Below, in pieces: positions 11,566 through 24,299 of a stretch of 64,000 nt of DNA. Each line of letters begins with the position of its first letter. Positions within the stretch are counted from its first letter, which is position 1. The notes beneath the pieces were generated by a model that had not been told where the DNA came from, made no database searches, and worked only from the letters and a program-made list of their open reading frames with translations. A program made the position numbers and the translations under genes. Source of the stretch: Ancylostoma caninum (taxonomy: Eukaryota > Nematoda > Chromadorea > Rhabditida > Ancylostomatidae); NCBI GenBank assembly GCA_037903475.1, contig JBAJFG010000301.1, forward strand, positions 744,001-808,000, in the 5' to 3' direction.

Positions 11566-12958
11566 TTGTACATTTCAGACACATCACATGCATGAGTGGC
11601 TGAGACATCATCAGTGCTATTTCCACCAGACACTGCCGCACCACAGGATCCACACAAATCCTTCCACACGACAGTTGATGCGATAAGTATCACAACAGAA
11701 TGCGCAATTCCACAACTTGACAAATCAAGAAGTTTCTTGAAAGAGTGTGGAACGTGGTTCTTCTTGTAGATACGATGGTTTCTCGGATTTCACTGCGTCA
11801 CAATTCCAGTTTTGTGCAAATCACATTGAAAAGAATTGTTCGCTTCATTATTCTTGAACATGTTAGAAAAATTTGTTCCATCACTTGGATTACATGAGAT
11901 GAAATATTGGGTCATATTTTTATATTGGCTGCGTCGCAGCACCGCTTCTAGTACAGGCGATCGATAATTTTCGCTCACACTAAATGTGAAGCAATGTTTT
12001 GTTTTCTCTGTTGTTTTTCATGTTGTCTGTTGAACATTGTACCAAGAGGAATTGTTTGAATGCAGCCAAGTTTGGGAACAGATTAGTTCTACAGTTCAGA
12101 ATTTCCATTGTTTGCCTCAAACAAGAAAGAATGCTTGCAATTTAGAGGTGCTATGTGCAAAATGAAACAGGAGCACATATCAACTGAAGTAAGCACCGCA
12201 ACAGTCTGCTGTCTTTGCTATGTTGCTACTTGCTAATGCCACTCCTGAACTAGAAAATGGTCGATTAAAAACATTTCGGCGAAGTATTTCTGTTTAGAAA
12301 GAGGCGTTGATCCATTTGAGATCTGCAGTGGTGTGCAGTGAGGCACGATTATGTATCTTCTAAGAAGGGAGTCTTGCTTCCAAACCCTAAGGTACATTTG
12401 TAGTGCATCGGAATCTTATACAAGCAATCAATTCAGAGCCCGATCCTAACAATAGACGACATTTTGAAAGATTTTGCATATGGTGCCAAATCACAGATTT
12501 CGACCTCTGCGAAAATTTAAAAAAAAAGGTAGAGTCGGCGGGGTGAGGAAGTTTTAGCTTCTTCCTGTCTCGCATGAGTATCTACAATTCTCTTAAAAAT
12601 TTGAGTCTTCATGCTCTGCTTTGCAAGAAGCTATACACAAGAAACCAAAAGTTGCATTCATTTTGCTCGCTACTGTGTATATAAGCTCGGTGCTCAAACT
12701 TTGTTTTATTATAAGAGGATCTAACTCATAATCGGATTAACATATTACCAATCCATGCAAAACTCTAATCTTCCACCTATTTTTAATAATTGTGAAGCAG
12801 AGTACATTAATTCTAGGGTCGTACTATGGGAACACCGCTTAGTACTACTGTCATGGTCCAAGTACATTCAGAAAACCAAATGTGAGGATAGAACTTACCA
12901 AGGTCGTCAACAATCAGAATGTTCCCGAACTCCTTATTATTTTCACCGGTAGTAATTA
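11566..12958. other. No gene seen
   Basis: AT-rich sequence with scattered short open frames and no splice-consistent exons. No RNA gene recognised. Confidence 0.4.
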
Positions 12959-13740
12959 TTAGGTTGTCGCAAAAGCTTCGCGCCACTCATTTTCGTGTAT
13001 TGCTATTTTTTTCGGGATTGTTCCGGAACTTTCTGTCCGAAGACTTTATAAGGGTCAGTGAATAGCCTACCTAAATCAAATTTGTCCTACCATTCCGTCG
13101 CAGATATTATAGGAAAAATCGTAATTGATTACAAGAACGTTTTGCCGTCTCAGCTTTGCGAGCTCAGGAAACACAACAACGAAAGCGGTGCTGCAAAATA
13201 CATATGGCTTATTATAAGTCTCTCCACTACCTTTTAGCATAGGTGAAGAATTACTTTCGCAAGTTAAAAGACGGCAGGTTGGACTTGCGACAGACGGATC
13301 TGGCCGATACGGTAAAGTGAATTACAGGCGTCTCCTGGAGTTGGTTCAAGACAATTCATGGCGTGACCCCGCGGGCTGGTAGAGGAACCTCAGGGCTATC
13401 ACGCTACGATGGCTTTTCATCCACATCTTTTCGAGGAGAAAAGGAAATATGCCGCATGTAATTATCATGGTGTGAGCCGCCTTCAGCTTCAAGTGCATTG
13501 GGTGCGTACTTCAACTTTCTAGCTTTTGACGTACTATTGTGTTCGGTTGCCCGGCTTGGTTACCAGTGACGAGAAGTAGGCTCCTTATATAAATCACATG
13601 TGGAAACATGGGTGGCTCGAACGCTTGTGACCGCGGATTTCACCTCCAAAACGAGAACTACCTCATCAGAGGCTAAATTCAATATTTGGTAAACTCGTTA
13701 AAGGGCCACACATTGAAAGCTGCTGCCAACAAACTTTTCC
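12959..13740 (+). mobile_element. Decayed mariner of a different family
   Basis: Starts after a TA (12957-12958) with TTAGGTTGTCGCAAAAGCTT, a mariner-type terminus different from elements 1-3. Plus-strand fragments resemble transposase: KLKDGRLDLRQTDLADTV near 13260-13320 and a degenerate 'DEK..LYINHM' stretch near 13568-13600 that matches the catalytic DEKW region. The right inverted repeat was not found, so it is truncated or unrecognisable after about 13740. Confidence 0.6.
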
Positions 13741-13828
13741 GTTACATAACTGGCCCATAGTCGAGTGAAGATCTTACATATGTTTTATACGTTTTCACGC
13801 TTTAGGCTTCTCCTTCATTGCCTTGAAT

Positions 13829-14513
13829 ACTGAAATAGGAACAGTTGTCGCAAAACGTTTGACGTTGACCAGACGAGACGAGCTGTCATCCTTAAGCATG
13901 CTATGGGTCTTTTCACACAATTTGGAACACGGAAGTTTTACGCATAAGCTTCTCATTCTCTATCATTTCCACTCTACCATTTGTAAGTGGACAGTGGAAG
14001 TGGCTCTGGAATAACAACAAGACTTGGTTTAAACTAGCCGATCTAGTTCCGCAAAATTCCTAGCAAGGACAGTGACTTTTCTCACTAGCATGTAATCTGT
14101 CAGGTAACATCCCAAACTGGGAAATGAGCTGTTGCTTGGTCACCAACTAGATTGGCAGATTGACAATTTCGGGGTGCAAAACAACGTTCGAAAAAAAAAA
14201 ACGAAAAAGAAAATGAGAGTTTTTGACATTTCATAGAATAAAGCCGAGAACGTATATGCTTCCTAATAATGATTAATTTCTGTGGTCTAAGGGGACAGCC
14301 TGAAGTTCTTCTACAATACAACGTCGATGTTAGGAAATAATTCTCCGTAGTACTATTAAATTCCTGCGACCGATGCAATATCACGCATGAATCAAGAAAA
14401 CAAGACAGTATGACACCGTAGCCCACATTCGCTTCTTCATCACCTCAGTTGAATTTGATGTTTTTTGAGAATATGTATTTTTTCTCTCTACTTCTGAAGG
14501 TTGCTGACCTTTG
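13829..14513. repeat. Inverted repeat pair A' (partner 19775-20464)
   Basis: Strong inverted match: the ACTGAAATAGGAACAGTTGT edge at 13829 equals the complement at 20445-20464, and the segment with 'CCCAAACTGGGAAATGAGCT' matches 20160-20190. Its symmetry centre (about 17.1 kb) differs from that of arms A/B (about 11.8 kb), so it is a separate event. No coding signature is clear. Confidence 0.88.
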
Positions 14514-14669
14514 CTGAATATGTCAGATGACTAATGCATAACAGTGAAGAAAGGGATATTCATCTAACGTTCCTTTCGCTTCTTCTCACCGCTCTATTCT
14601 CTCAAGACCATAAAAGAGCACTTTTTAATATATCGCCGAACAGATACAAATCAAGGCACCAAAGTGCAG

Positions 14670-15000
14670 CATCATCGTTTGTTATTTCTACATACAACGA
14701 GCTATATTTACTAGTACCACAATACAACCAATTACCACTTAAAAAAAGAAAATTTCGCTGGTGTAATTGAACTGAAACCTACTAAAAGTGCACTTTTTAA
14801 AATATTGGCGAACAGATTACTAAACAAGGCACCAAAGTGTATGCACAAAGAATTTACAGGCAGTACCTGTTGTGATCTTGTTTTTGCTCACCTACATACA
14901 CTACAGTTCGCATTATAGCAGCAAATTAGAAAATTTGAGCGAATGTTCACTTGGAAGTTACGCAGAATGACAAATCCGTCTGATTCTTTGATAGGAAAAA
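14670..15000. repeat. Direct repeat D1 (partner 18628-18970)
   Basis: Same-orientation match to 18628-18970, for example CCAAAGTGTATGCACAAAGA at 14832 and 18791 and AATTTACAGGCAGTA after it. D2 starts where arm B ends. No exon seen. Confidence 0.88.
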
Positions 15001-15451
15001 ATACATATAATCGTAAACTGAAGAAAATACGCAAATTAATAGTAAATATATCATATATTTCGCAGTCAAATTGTTCACTTATTTATCACCTTTTTAATAT
15101 ATCGTTTATATATCGTTTACTCATTCATTTATTTACGTATTTACTTACTCTCGAAGCTGCTCAGAATCAATGACAAACTAGAGTAGAGAACGGAAACCGA
15201 GCTGCCGTTAATTCCATTTAGACCTCTCAATTAATGTTGATCGCTTTGGAGATGAGAGAGATGCCCTCTACATACACATGGTGGATTATAAAGCCTAGTG
15301 TACTGTACTTCTTCCCTGATAAATGTGAGCTAAGAAAGCAACTCGATCAACGTAATACGTCAGAAAAAATCACCAGGAGTAGACCCTCCTAGCTGCTACC
15401 ATTCTCCAGGACCAAAGAGATGCTACTAAGGCTTCCACTTGACGTATTAAA
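15001..15451. other. No gene seen between D1 and arm B
   Basis: AT-rich; tandem-like ATTTATTTAC at 15125-15145. No coding or RNA feature found. Confidence 0.4.
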
Positions 15452-16345
15452 GAGCTGAGACTCCATCAAGCACATCATATGAATATTATGCATCACACAT
15501 AATACGTGCGGTATACAAAAGTTTTTTTTTGAATACTCGAAAGTTATATGGACCGAATATTTCGTGAAATCCAAGGTATACAGAAAGAGAAGAATGGGAA
15601 GATTTAGTATACGAAAAAGATGGTGCGGTATCATACTAAGAAACGGTGTTTTACACCTTTTGTAAAGTGAGCACGAACTCAGTGTGAAGGAAAAATATTG
15701 GAAACCGTAATATGCATCGTTTTCCGGAAAATTCCATGGTTTTGAAGATTATCTTCCTAGAGATGATCGGCGGATTTTCTATTCTGTATTCTTTGGAACA
15801 AACAGAAGCAGACAGAAAATATCAGCCCTTTTCTTTCTGGATCATAAGTTACGTTAGGTCTTCACTGCAACATCTCAAATCTAGCTTCTACTATAGAGAA
15901 CTTTGATCGGTTTCCACGCTCCACCCACAATCGATTGGCACCAGTGTCACAGTCGCCAACGGCTGCGACGCGGGGTGCTACACTCCACGTAGCCTATAGC
16001 GCCAGTGTAATAGGAATACTTGCGAAATGAACGGACCTTCTTGCGAGGCGGTAGGAGATTTCAAATTTTAAACTCTAGTGTCGTCCAAGCCCTGCACGTT
16101 CGGTTTTTCTTCGCGATGCTGACTTGGAATTCCTCTTGTCCCTGGTCCTCAAAGTTCCGGGGATCCCAGGTTTTACCCACGACATTCGGGCCTATCGAGC
16201 AGCGGAACGTCCGAGCACGTTCATCTTGCGGCGAGTGGGCTGTTGGTACCAACTGTATTGTCATTGAAGGTGCTCAAGCATATGTATTGCTTAACTGGAG
16301 GACCATCACCTATGCATGAAAGGCCGCAATTAAAACCATTTTTAA

Positions 16346-16964
16346 CCCATTGACGACCGCGTGGCCCACCGGTGAGCCGCGCTTTTTCGGTCGTGCTCTT
16401 TTTGACAAGTACTGGACCTTATTTTCGAACCATTTTGCAGCATTTCAATATGGAATGGTTACAATCCTTCCTAAAAAGGTCTCAAACAAGTGCAGTTCAA
16501 GAAGGAATTCTCCCTTATTGCGAAAAACATCATGAAAAGGATGGAATTTTGAAGTCGAGGAAGATTGCTTCACATTTCTTTTGTCGTGGATGGAATTACT
16601 CTGTGCAAAAGCCATATTTCCTACTCAGAATCACGTTCGTTATATCCTGCGCTACCTTATTAGTCAGACTAGAGCCTTAGGAACGTGTGTAGTCTCTGAA
16701 CACTCCCTTATAACACTAAAAACACCCTCTACAAACTTCCTTAGGCCTTAATGGAATCCAGAAGCGTTTAAGATTCTCTCCTTTTTTGGTCCGATGATAC
16801 TAGTAATCCTCTGGAACTAGATTTCAGATTATTTCTGTAAAATGATCTGTTTTAGTCCGAATTATCTTATCGTAACGGTGTGGAACTCCGCGGGCACCGC
16901 ACTCTTGAAAGGGGCGTTGGTCCCACGCGCCAGACACGCAGAAATGGGCGCGGTCGTCAATGGG
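16346..16964. mobile_element. piggyBac-type non-autonomous element, TTAA target site
   Basis: A 619-bp insertion flanked by TTAA (16342-16345 and 16965-16968) with perfect 16-bp inverted ends CCCATTGACGACCGCG / CGCGGTCGTCAATGGG. CCC...GGG ends and TTAA duplication are piggyBac hallmarks. The interior has two short open frames (16372-16680 and 16842-17081) without recognisable transposase motifs. The homologous site in arm A is empty. Confidence 0.92.
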
Positions 16965-17578
16965 TTAAAAAAAGTAATACCCAGTGAAATGCTGTATTTG
17001 ATAATGACCATGTTCTTCATTGCAAGAAATGCCAAACTAGCAGATTCCTCCTCCTCAAGGCTTCGCCCTGACTTCGGCTAATCATATCTTCTTAAATTGG
17101 TAACGCTCCATTAAATTCACTCGTGTGGTACCCTTCGTTTACGCTAATTAGTTCGCACGCGTGATAATGTTAGTCAAACGAACATCTAATTCAATTAACT
17201 AACAAGATGTACGTTCTGTGAATATTATCATGGAGAAGGCACCTATAGGAGAATCCACTAGACTCCACCCACTCGCACGCTCTCAACCACAAAGTCGAAC
17301 GAGGGTGAGGACATATCAACAAAACGGATGCGCAGGTGCCCCAGGTGCGATTGGGTCCAGACCAGTGGAATCGATGTCACTGTGTTGGAAAACAGTTCTT
17401 GCTAATAACTGAGGTGTGGAACCTCTTGAAGTTGTTTTGATCGCTGCTCTATACATTCAGCGGAAGCTGCCTCACATTGTTTCTCATTCGGTCACCTTTT
17501 CACTGATTGCCGTATGTTTGGTGTGCAATACTAGCGTTGAATTACGCAATTCATTTATCTCATCTAAATTCGCGAAGT

Positions 17579-18381
17579 TTAGTTGAAGATACAGCCAATT
17601 TTGAAACTGGTCGTTTCTGAGTCCTCATCTCTGTCGATATTGCAGCCGAACTTGCTGGCTTGCCTCTGTAATTGGAAGATTTCAGGTAAGAGCTGTGGTT
17701 TTGTTAGTGCTAATCGCTTCGAAAATTAACGAACGACTATGCAGAAAAAACCTCATATTTTTGCTAGAGTTCCTACCTTTTCCAAATCGCCCGACCATTG
17801 TTTGAGAGCTTCTTGGACTAAGACGCTGGGCTCGGTTTTGTCTGTTCTCCCTGATTTAGTCCTGAAGAAATAAGCAGGTTTAGCATCTATCAGTGATCGA
17901 TGAATAAATGATCAATGAATAACAATCTATTTGAGATGTACTTTCACTTATGTTACAAATCCTTACGTTTCGAATTCCAGGAAGTGCTTATAGTGCACGC
18001 CTGGGTACGTCTGCTCCATTATTTCATCGTCGATAGTCATCTTTATAAGAACTGCACGCTCCATCTCACAGTCGTACGACTGAAAATAGCTTGTCAATTC
18101 GTGTAGATTATCCAAACGAATACCACGAGTGGAATCTGTCTCAAAACAAACCGGTTTGCTTGGCATTTTGTCTAACATCTGTTTTGCCAAGGGATCTAAG
18201 ACCTCCTTAGCTTTGTCGTAAGTTGTATCGTCGATACATTCCCGTGGAGATGCCGTGGCAATGTTGAAGAACTGCAAAACATGCTCCTCACAGACACAAA
18301 GTGATGTTATATCTGGGACCCTGAAGCTATCTGAGAGTTGCTTGCTTTGCTCACCAAGAAAAGCAGGCCAGCAGAGAACAT
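17579..18381 (-). CDS. ASP-related (CAP-derived) secreted protein, copy B
   Basis: Minus-strand twin of copy A with the same four exons: 18355-18381, 17967-18271, 17777-17861, 17579-17665, all in phase, about 167 residues. The signal peptide is MFSAGLLFL plus FFNIATAS. Exon 3 is identical to copy A (85 of 85 bases). Exon 2 differs by two silent changes, one Q-to-H change and loss of one lysine codon before NLHE. Exon 4 differs by five replacement changes and one silent change, the replacements packed into the segment after NIDRDE (NPNTTT in A, DSETTS in B). All five mature cysteines and the YDCEMER and KQWSGDL motifs are kept. It looks intact, and the change pattern suggests it is expressed. 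Confidence 0.7.
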
Positions 18382-18427
18382 AGTTGTGAGGAGACGAGAT
18401 GGAGTGGAGAAGCCTGGACATCAATCA

Positions 18428-18434
18428 TTTTATA
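18428..18434 (-). promoter_or_regulatory. TATA box of ASP-related gene B
   Basis: TATAAAA on the minus strand, 53 bp before the start codon, identical in sequence and spacing to copy A. Confidence 0.6.
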
Positions 18435-18627
18435 GCCGCTTGGATGTAGAATGTTTTCATTTGTTAGTGCATTCCTATCTGGTTGGTTTCGTCAGAAATG
18501 GACCTTAATTTGACGGATTTCTCTTGATCCATCTGGTGAAACAATTGAGACTCGCTCGATCAGTATCATATGAACCCAATTTGTTCATTGTCACGTTGAA
18601 AATGAGCCAGAAAATGCCTGTTTTTTG

Positions 18628-18970
18628 ATATGTGGTTTGTTATTTCTACATACAACGAGCTGTATTTACTAGTTCCACAATACAACCAATTAGCACTATA
18701 AAAAAAGGAAGTTTCGCTGGTGTAATTGAACTGAAACCCCACTAAAAGTGCTTTTTTTGAAATATTGCCGAACAGATTAGTAAACAAGGCACCAAAGTGT
18801 ATGCACAAAGAATTTACAGGCAGTAACTGTTGTGATCTTGTTTTTGCTCACCTACATACACTCCAGTTCGCATTGCAGCAGCAAATTAGAAACTTTGAGC
18901 AAATGTTCAGTCGGAAGTTACGCGGAATGACAAATCCATCTAACTTTCTGATAAGAAGAAATACATGGGA
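18628..18970. repeat. Direct repeat D2 (partner 14670-15000)
   Basis: Same-strand copy of D1, beginning at the arm B edge. See the partner for landmarks. Confidence 0.88.
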
Positions 18971-19146
18971 TCTGTAGCCATAGTCATTGCGTGCACGAGG
19001 CAACATTTTTTTTTGTTGACCGTGGAGGAACCCAGTATCTGAGTACCAGCAAAAAAAAAGCTGCAACAAAAGTAAAACAATTCAGAAAATTGACAGAAAG
19101 ACCTATCAGGTCTTCAAATATTTCCAGTAGCTTTGAAGAAAATATT

Positions 19147-19278
19147 ATGTTGTTCCATGCACGTGGTATTCTTGCTATAATCTGCCTTGCTTTATCTTAT
19201 GTAGACTTTGTTTCTGCCTACATTAATCATCTGACATATTCAGCATTCAGTGCCATTGGCTGTGGAAACAAGTACGAG
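19147..19278 (+). CDS. First exon of a secreted protein (signal peptide)
   Basis: Encodes 44 residues starting MLFHARGILAIICLALSY, with a clear hydrophobic core and a likely cleavage after VDFVSA, followed by AIGCGNKYE and a donor GAG|GTGAGC in phase 0. The start of the mature part, with a GCGNK stretch, is like the first exon of CAP/ASP proteins, where an early cysteine precedes the CAP domain. It is not the same start as copies A-D. I could not find a convincing exon 2; the inverted repeat 19775-20464 occupies the following region. It may be the 5' end of the gene whose last exon is at 20765, or a fragment. Confidence 0.5.
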
Positions 19279-19774
19279 GTGAGCATTATGTGAGGATTCT
19301 GTACAATGCATAGGCTATGATGGGATCTCAATTGTCCTATTTGCCTCATCAGTGTTGGGAGTCTCAAAAAACAAGGAACTCATGTTGGCCAGCACACTAG
19401 GAAGATCTGCTGGGCCCTGATTGAGTTGCAAGAAGCAACCGGGTCTGGTGAATAGTAGAAAGAAGAAGAGGTAAGAAAGTACGCAAGAACGTGCTGTTGC
19501 GTGGGCAATCATAGTTATGGTGGGGAGTTATAGCACATATATTGCCAACACAAATGTGGCAGTTAGCAATAGGACCAAGGCAAACCTAAAAACTGAAACA
19601 AAATCTCCGAGAAATGCTCGTATGGAGGTCTTGTTGTATAGAACTGAGGTGATATATATCCTCGAAAACTTGAGGATGCATTGCCATCATAGGAGAATTT
19701 GTGAAGAATAGTGAAAAAAGCATTACAGATCCTTTGGGCGAGGACTTACGCGTAGTTGTAGGAGCCCGCAAAGA

Positions 19775-20464
19775 TCAGCAACCTTCAGAAGCAGAGAGAA
19801 AAAAAGACATAATCTCAAAAAAAACATCAAATACAACTGAGGTGATGATGAAGCGAATGCGTGCTACGGTGTCATACTGTCTCGTTTTCTTGATTCATGC
19901 GTGATATTGCATCGATCGCAGGAATTTAATAGTGCTACGGAGAATTATTTCCTAACATCGACGTTGTATCGGGATTGTATTGCAGAAGAACTTCAGGCTG
20001 TCCCCTTAGACCACAGAAGTTAATTATTATTAGGAAGCATGTACGTTCTCGGCTTTATTCTATGAAATGTCAAAAACTCTCATTTTCTTTTTCGTTTTTT
20101 TTCGAACGTTGTTTTGCACCCCCAAATTGGCAATCTGCCAATCTAGTCGGTGACCAAACAACAGCTCATTTCCCAGTTTGGGATGTTACCTGACAGATTA
20201 CATGCTAGTGAGAAAAATCCCTGTCCTTGCTGGGAATTTTGCGGAACTAGATCGGCTAGTTTAAACCAAGTCTTGTTGTTATTCCAGAGCCACTTCCACT
20301 GTCCACTTACAAATGGTAGAGTGGAAATGATAGATGAAAAGCTTATGCGTAAAACTTCCGTGTTTCAAATTGTGTGAAAAGACCCATAGCATACTTAAAG
20401 ATGACAGCTTCGTCTCTTCTGGTCAGCCTCAAACGTTTTGCGACAACTGTTCCTATTTCAGTAC
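19775..20464. repeat. Inverted repeat pair B' (partner 13829-14513)
   Basis: Complement of A'. It lies between a signal-peptide exon and an orphan last exon of the ASP-related family, so it may be an insertion in an intron. Confidence 0.88.
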
Positions 20465-20764
20465 ACTATCCCATGAAAATGCTATGATAAAATGCGAGAA
20501 GTTATAGCTGTTTGTCTCGAACAATAATGAATTGAAATCCTCACATTTCATCACAGAATCTGAAGTGATAAATCATTTTGGCAGCCCATGATATCGAGCA
20601 GTTCCAGTCGCGAGAACGCTGTCGCTGCAGGGTGAGCATAGCATAGCTCAGATGTGAGCGGAAGCCCGCACTGCAATATGATAACTCTCGTTCGACGGTG
20701 GTCAAACACTCAACGAATGTGACCGGCCACTGTTGGCTGGCGCTTGTTGGCCAGTCAATTGCAG

Positions 20765-20851
20765 ATACAAGCAAGCAACTTCGGTTGTCATAACGATAAA
20801 GACGAGGACGTGCGCACCACCACGTACAAAATTGGTTGTGTTTTCAACTGG
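20765..20851 (+). pseudogene. Orphan last exon of an ASP-related gene (copy E), stop lost
   Basis: After the acceptor CAATTGCAG it reads IQASNFGCHNDKDED and TTTYKIGCVFN, the same 28-residue last exon as in copies A-C, closest to copy C, which starts IQATTFGC. The stop codon of the other copies is replaced by TGG (20849-20851) and the frame runs on to 20936. No matching exon 3 was found within about 300 bp upstream. This is either a relic or the end of the gene that starts at 19147. Confidence 0.65.
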
Positions 20852-23199
20852 ATTTGTCATTACCTTCGAATGAAGGACTTCTCTAATTCAGTGAATACAT
20901 TATATACTATGCATTCGAAAATCAATTCAAAAATATAGGCGATGAATCTTGAGTGGAAAAGGAACAACGTGAAGAAGTTTCCAAGGGAGATATACAAGCA
21001 TAAGGTGACATAGGTTTGATAGGTTTCATCACAAGTTAGACTGTTCAAGCAGTAAGGGTGTTGCATCCAAACGGATTTCGAATTACTGATCTCAATCACA
21101 TATGCTCTTTTTGACGTTGGAAAAACGAGTATATTTGTAAAGAAGCCTTAAGTAGTGATTTGGATCTGACTCACAGTATCTAGCAATCAATATAAGAGGA
21201 ACACAGACAGAGCCTTACCGAAGATAAAACAATTAGTAGTCGTTCGTCATCGTTTTGTCGCAGCTTAAATATGCACCATATCTCACTTTTGAGAAAAAGA
21301 TCTGCTGGGAAGACAATACTTCGGTTTTTTTTAAGCAAACTAATACTCGTCATCGAACAATGCGAATGTGCTCAGTAATCATTGCCTTTCAAAAGTGTTT
21401 TTGTTCCAGACCCGGTATTTCTGAGGAACAATACATGATGATTTGTGATGTTCCTGTATACTCAATAGATCTTTCTACTCTTAGCTTATCTTTCTCAGTT
21501 TGCTATAAAAATGTGAGGAGAATAAGGTGGTGAACTTGCGAAAAAAAATCGTTCTATCTCTCCATCCACAACTGCAACTACAGAATTTTCAAACGAATAC
21601 CAGCCAGCTGCCTTGGTGAAAGGTGAGGAAATGGTCCATGTCAAGCTATTGTTTTACAAAGAAAATCATCAAAGAAGCAATAATCAGATGCAGACCTCGA
21701 TTGCCGTATTCATATACACACAATATGTACTCGCACCAAATTTGTTAAAAATGAATGTTCGAAACACGGAATTGTTTTCGTTCCACATTTCTTTCCATGG
21801 CTGTGGCTTACCGGAACAACGATTCACAGGTCGAACCACAACCGCAAAGGAGTGCACCAGCTCCTCAATCAAACAAACTTCATATTTTTATTTTAAACAT
21901 CGAAAATAGAGTTTTTTTTATTATTCTGTTCCATTTGTACCGCTAATGCGTTGTTTATGGTTGATGCTCGTCAAATTTGACGCGGCGATATACAATGCAG
22001 AATGGAGAGGAGAGGAGAATTCTTGGCAGAGAGCGAATGTTCCTGTTTTTGCCTTAGCAATGGCCGCGCGAACAAAACTGCAATTCGATCTTCGCCGCAT
22101 CGAAACATCGCGAATACTTAGTGAAATTTCAGGCCGACGCGTCACATTTGACGGACATCAACCATAAATACCGCCTAAGCGCAATGTGCCCTGCGCGATG
22201 CGCGGCAAAATTGGGGAAAAATCAAAAACTTTTATACATTGCTGTTTAAAATAGGTATGTGGGGATCCGTGCCCGCTTGTGTACTCGAATTAATTTAATG
22301 AAATTCATCGGCTCAGATAAGAACTTGATAACTACACATTTTCGAAATGCCTAATTGTTGTGAAAACTGAACAGGAGTCGTGATGAGCTATGAAAAGCTC
22401 CTTCAATGCCCATCGAATGTTGTTGATGGTACATACAGTGCGTTCCATAGTTATAAGATCACCTCCGAATCGTGAGTTTTTCGGAAGACCAGCAATTAGA
22501 GGAATTCCAGAGGAGCCTTTCTGATAGAGCCTGTCGGTGTGCAACACCACACGCTTTGATCAAACTTCCGCTACGTTCCGCGCTGTGAAATACAGCTGAG
22601 CTACCATAGGCGGGTCGGTTTGCTTCGAGTTCCACTAAATTGCTTCCCTAGCAATGTTGCTACGGCTTCTTATGACCCTTCCAACAGCTGGTCTTATATT
22701 AGAAAGATCCTTCTTTGGCGATGTACTGCAGGAAGCATCTCTAAGGAATTGGCATTTGTCATGGCGCGGGTCGTGGTAAGCGTGCGCGAATCTCGTAGTG
22801 GGTTCGCAGGCATTGGAGAATAACTTATATCCCCTTGCACCTTAAAAAGCGTCCGTCACATCTGCCTCACAATGGATCGGATACTGAGGTGATCACTTTT
22901 GATAGCTTGGAGCTGGTCTCCTTGGTCAGAAGACAGCATGCAACCACGAAGATGTGTTAAAGCTATTTCTTTGGTGCATACGTGCCGTCCAGAACACGCA
23001 GAATCTGCCATTATTCCCTATAAATTGTTTGATTTCCCGAAGTGATCTCATATAATAATTAGGAAACGGTACGAAAAGTGAAAAATATTTGTAAAAATAA
23101 CAGGGTAAGAGGTAGTGAAACGAGATTTTGGTCACAATGGTTTTTCAAGGTGGGGAATCTATTGCAGGATATTCGCCTGATTGCTGGTTCTCCGGAAAA
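20852..23199. other. No gene firmly seen
   Basis: Several short open frames overlap on both strands (21255-21533, 21613-21909, 21946-22167, 22332-22550, 22620-22823). None shows a domain or compatible splice sites. A somewhat GC-richer patch lies at 22000-22215. Confidence 0.35.
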
Positions 23200-23960
23200 C
23201 TCATAATTCTAGTGTGATCTTATAATTAACATACATATAATACCCCAGTGCTAGTTGTCCCGAGAAGGACAAAAAGGGAGCGTTACCCCCAAGTAGCAGC
23301 ACTACTAAAGCTTCGAGATACTCTTCAATTTATCGAGACAGGCCACTCACTTCAAGAGTCTAAGACCTATAGTTACTACTCTATGTACCGCTTCACTAAA
23401 AGTAAGGCAGGAGCCAGCCAATACTACATTAAAGACTTTGGAAATTAGTATACGGAATTCAAGTGTGAAGAAAGTTGTAGCATATGCGCTCTAGTAAATT
23501 TCAATAATACAGTAAGCTCAACAGTTACTAAGCTGAACATGAACACTTACAAGACTAATACTATTATGATAGCAACTGTAGAACTAAAGGAGTGGTACAT
23601 TGCATAACTTGTAACAGCTGCAAAATGCAGTATGTAGGAATAACTAGTTGAGCGCTAAGAGATAGAATCAAAGAGCATATATATTACGTTTATCACAAGA
23701 AGAAATTTAATCCTCTTTGTACACATTTTCATAAATGTGATACCAAAATTACTAAAGACATTTTGGACTCGTTAGAGGATAATATAGATAAAAATGTACT
23801 GTTGGAAAAAGAATTATTTTGTACTAAATTAATAATGACCCCCTTCCCACTTGGAGTTAATGGTGATACTAAAGGTTATGACAACATTAGCGATATTAAT
23901 AATCCATTAAGACAATCACCCTTTCTATTCTGTGTCTATTGTGAAGAAAAGAAATAACAG
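23200..23960 (+). mobile_element. Penelope-like element remnant (GIY-YIG endonuclease end)
   Basis: Plus-strand translation near 23610-23651 reads CNSCKMQYVGITS, a CxxC followed by the YVG of a GIY-YIG nuclease; then after an in-frame TGA comes ALRDRIKEHI, matching the R...EH part of the domain. The pair CxxC plus GIY-YIG is typical of the C-terminal endonuclease of Penelope-like retroelements. The frame is broken several times upstream (23248-23580), so this is a remnant. It lies directly 5' of a CR1-type LINE. Confidence 0.6.
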
Positions 23961-24299
23961 AGGTAATAAGAATAGTAAAAATGAAAATATAAATAGTAAT
24001 CGTAAGCTAGAAGAACTGATTGAGAATAATAAATAGAGAGGAAATAGAAAGACTTATGGCTCATCAATTCTACACCATGATAAAAACCCTTGACAAAGCT
24101 TCTTTAGAAGTATTATTACGATTGTCTACATCACAAGAATTTTTAAAAAGTATAGATAACAAAGTAACTGCAACTGTTTCTATACTCGACTGCTATTGGT
24201 ATCACATAGTGGCAATTGGACAAATTTTGTTCAAATTTGCCACATTTCAAGATACATCTCATACTTGAACGTGTCGTTTCGACTATATTTGTTCTCTTT

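Larger units (their letters stand above)
15452..18640. repeat. Arm B of the large inverted duplication
   Basis: Inverted counterpart of arm A (5310-7838). It carries ASP-related gene B on the minus strand, a 619-bp piggyBac-type insertion at 16346-16964 and about 100 bp (15850-15945) not seen in arm A. Exon identity between arms is near 98 percent by eye, pointing to a recent duplication or ongoing conversion. Confidence 0.9.
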
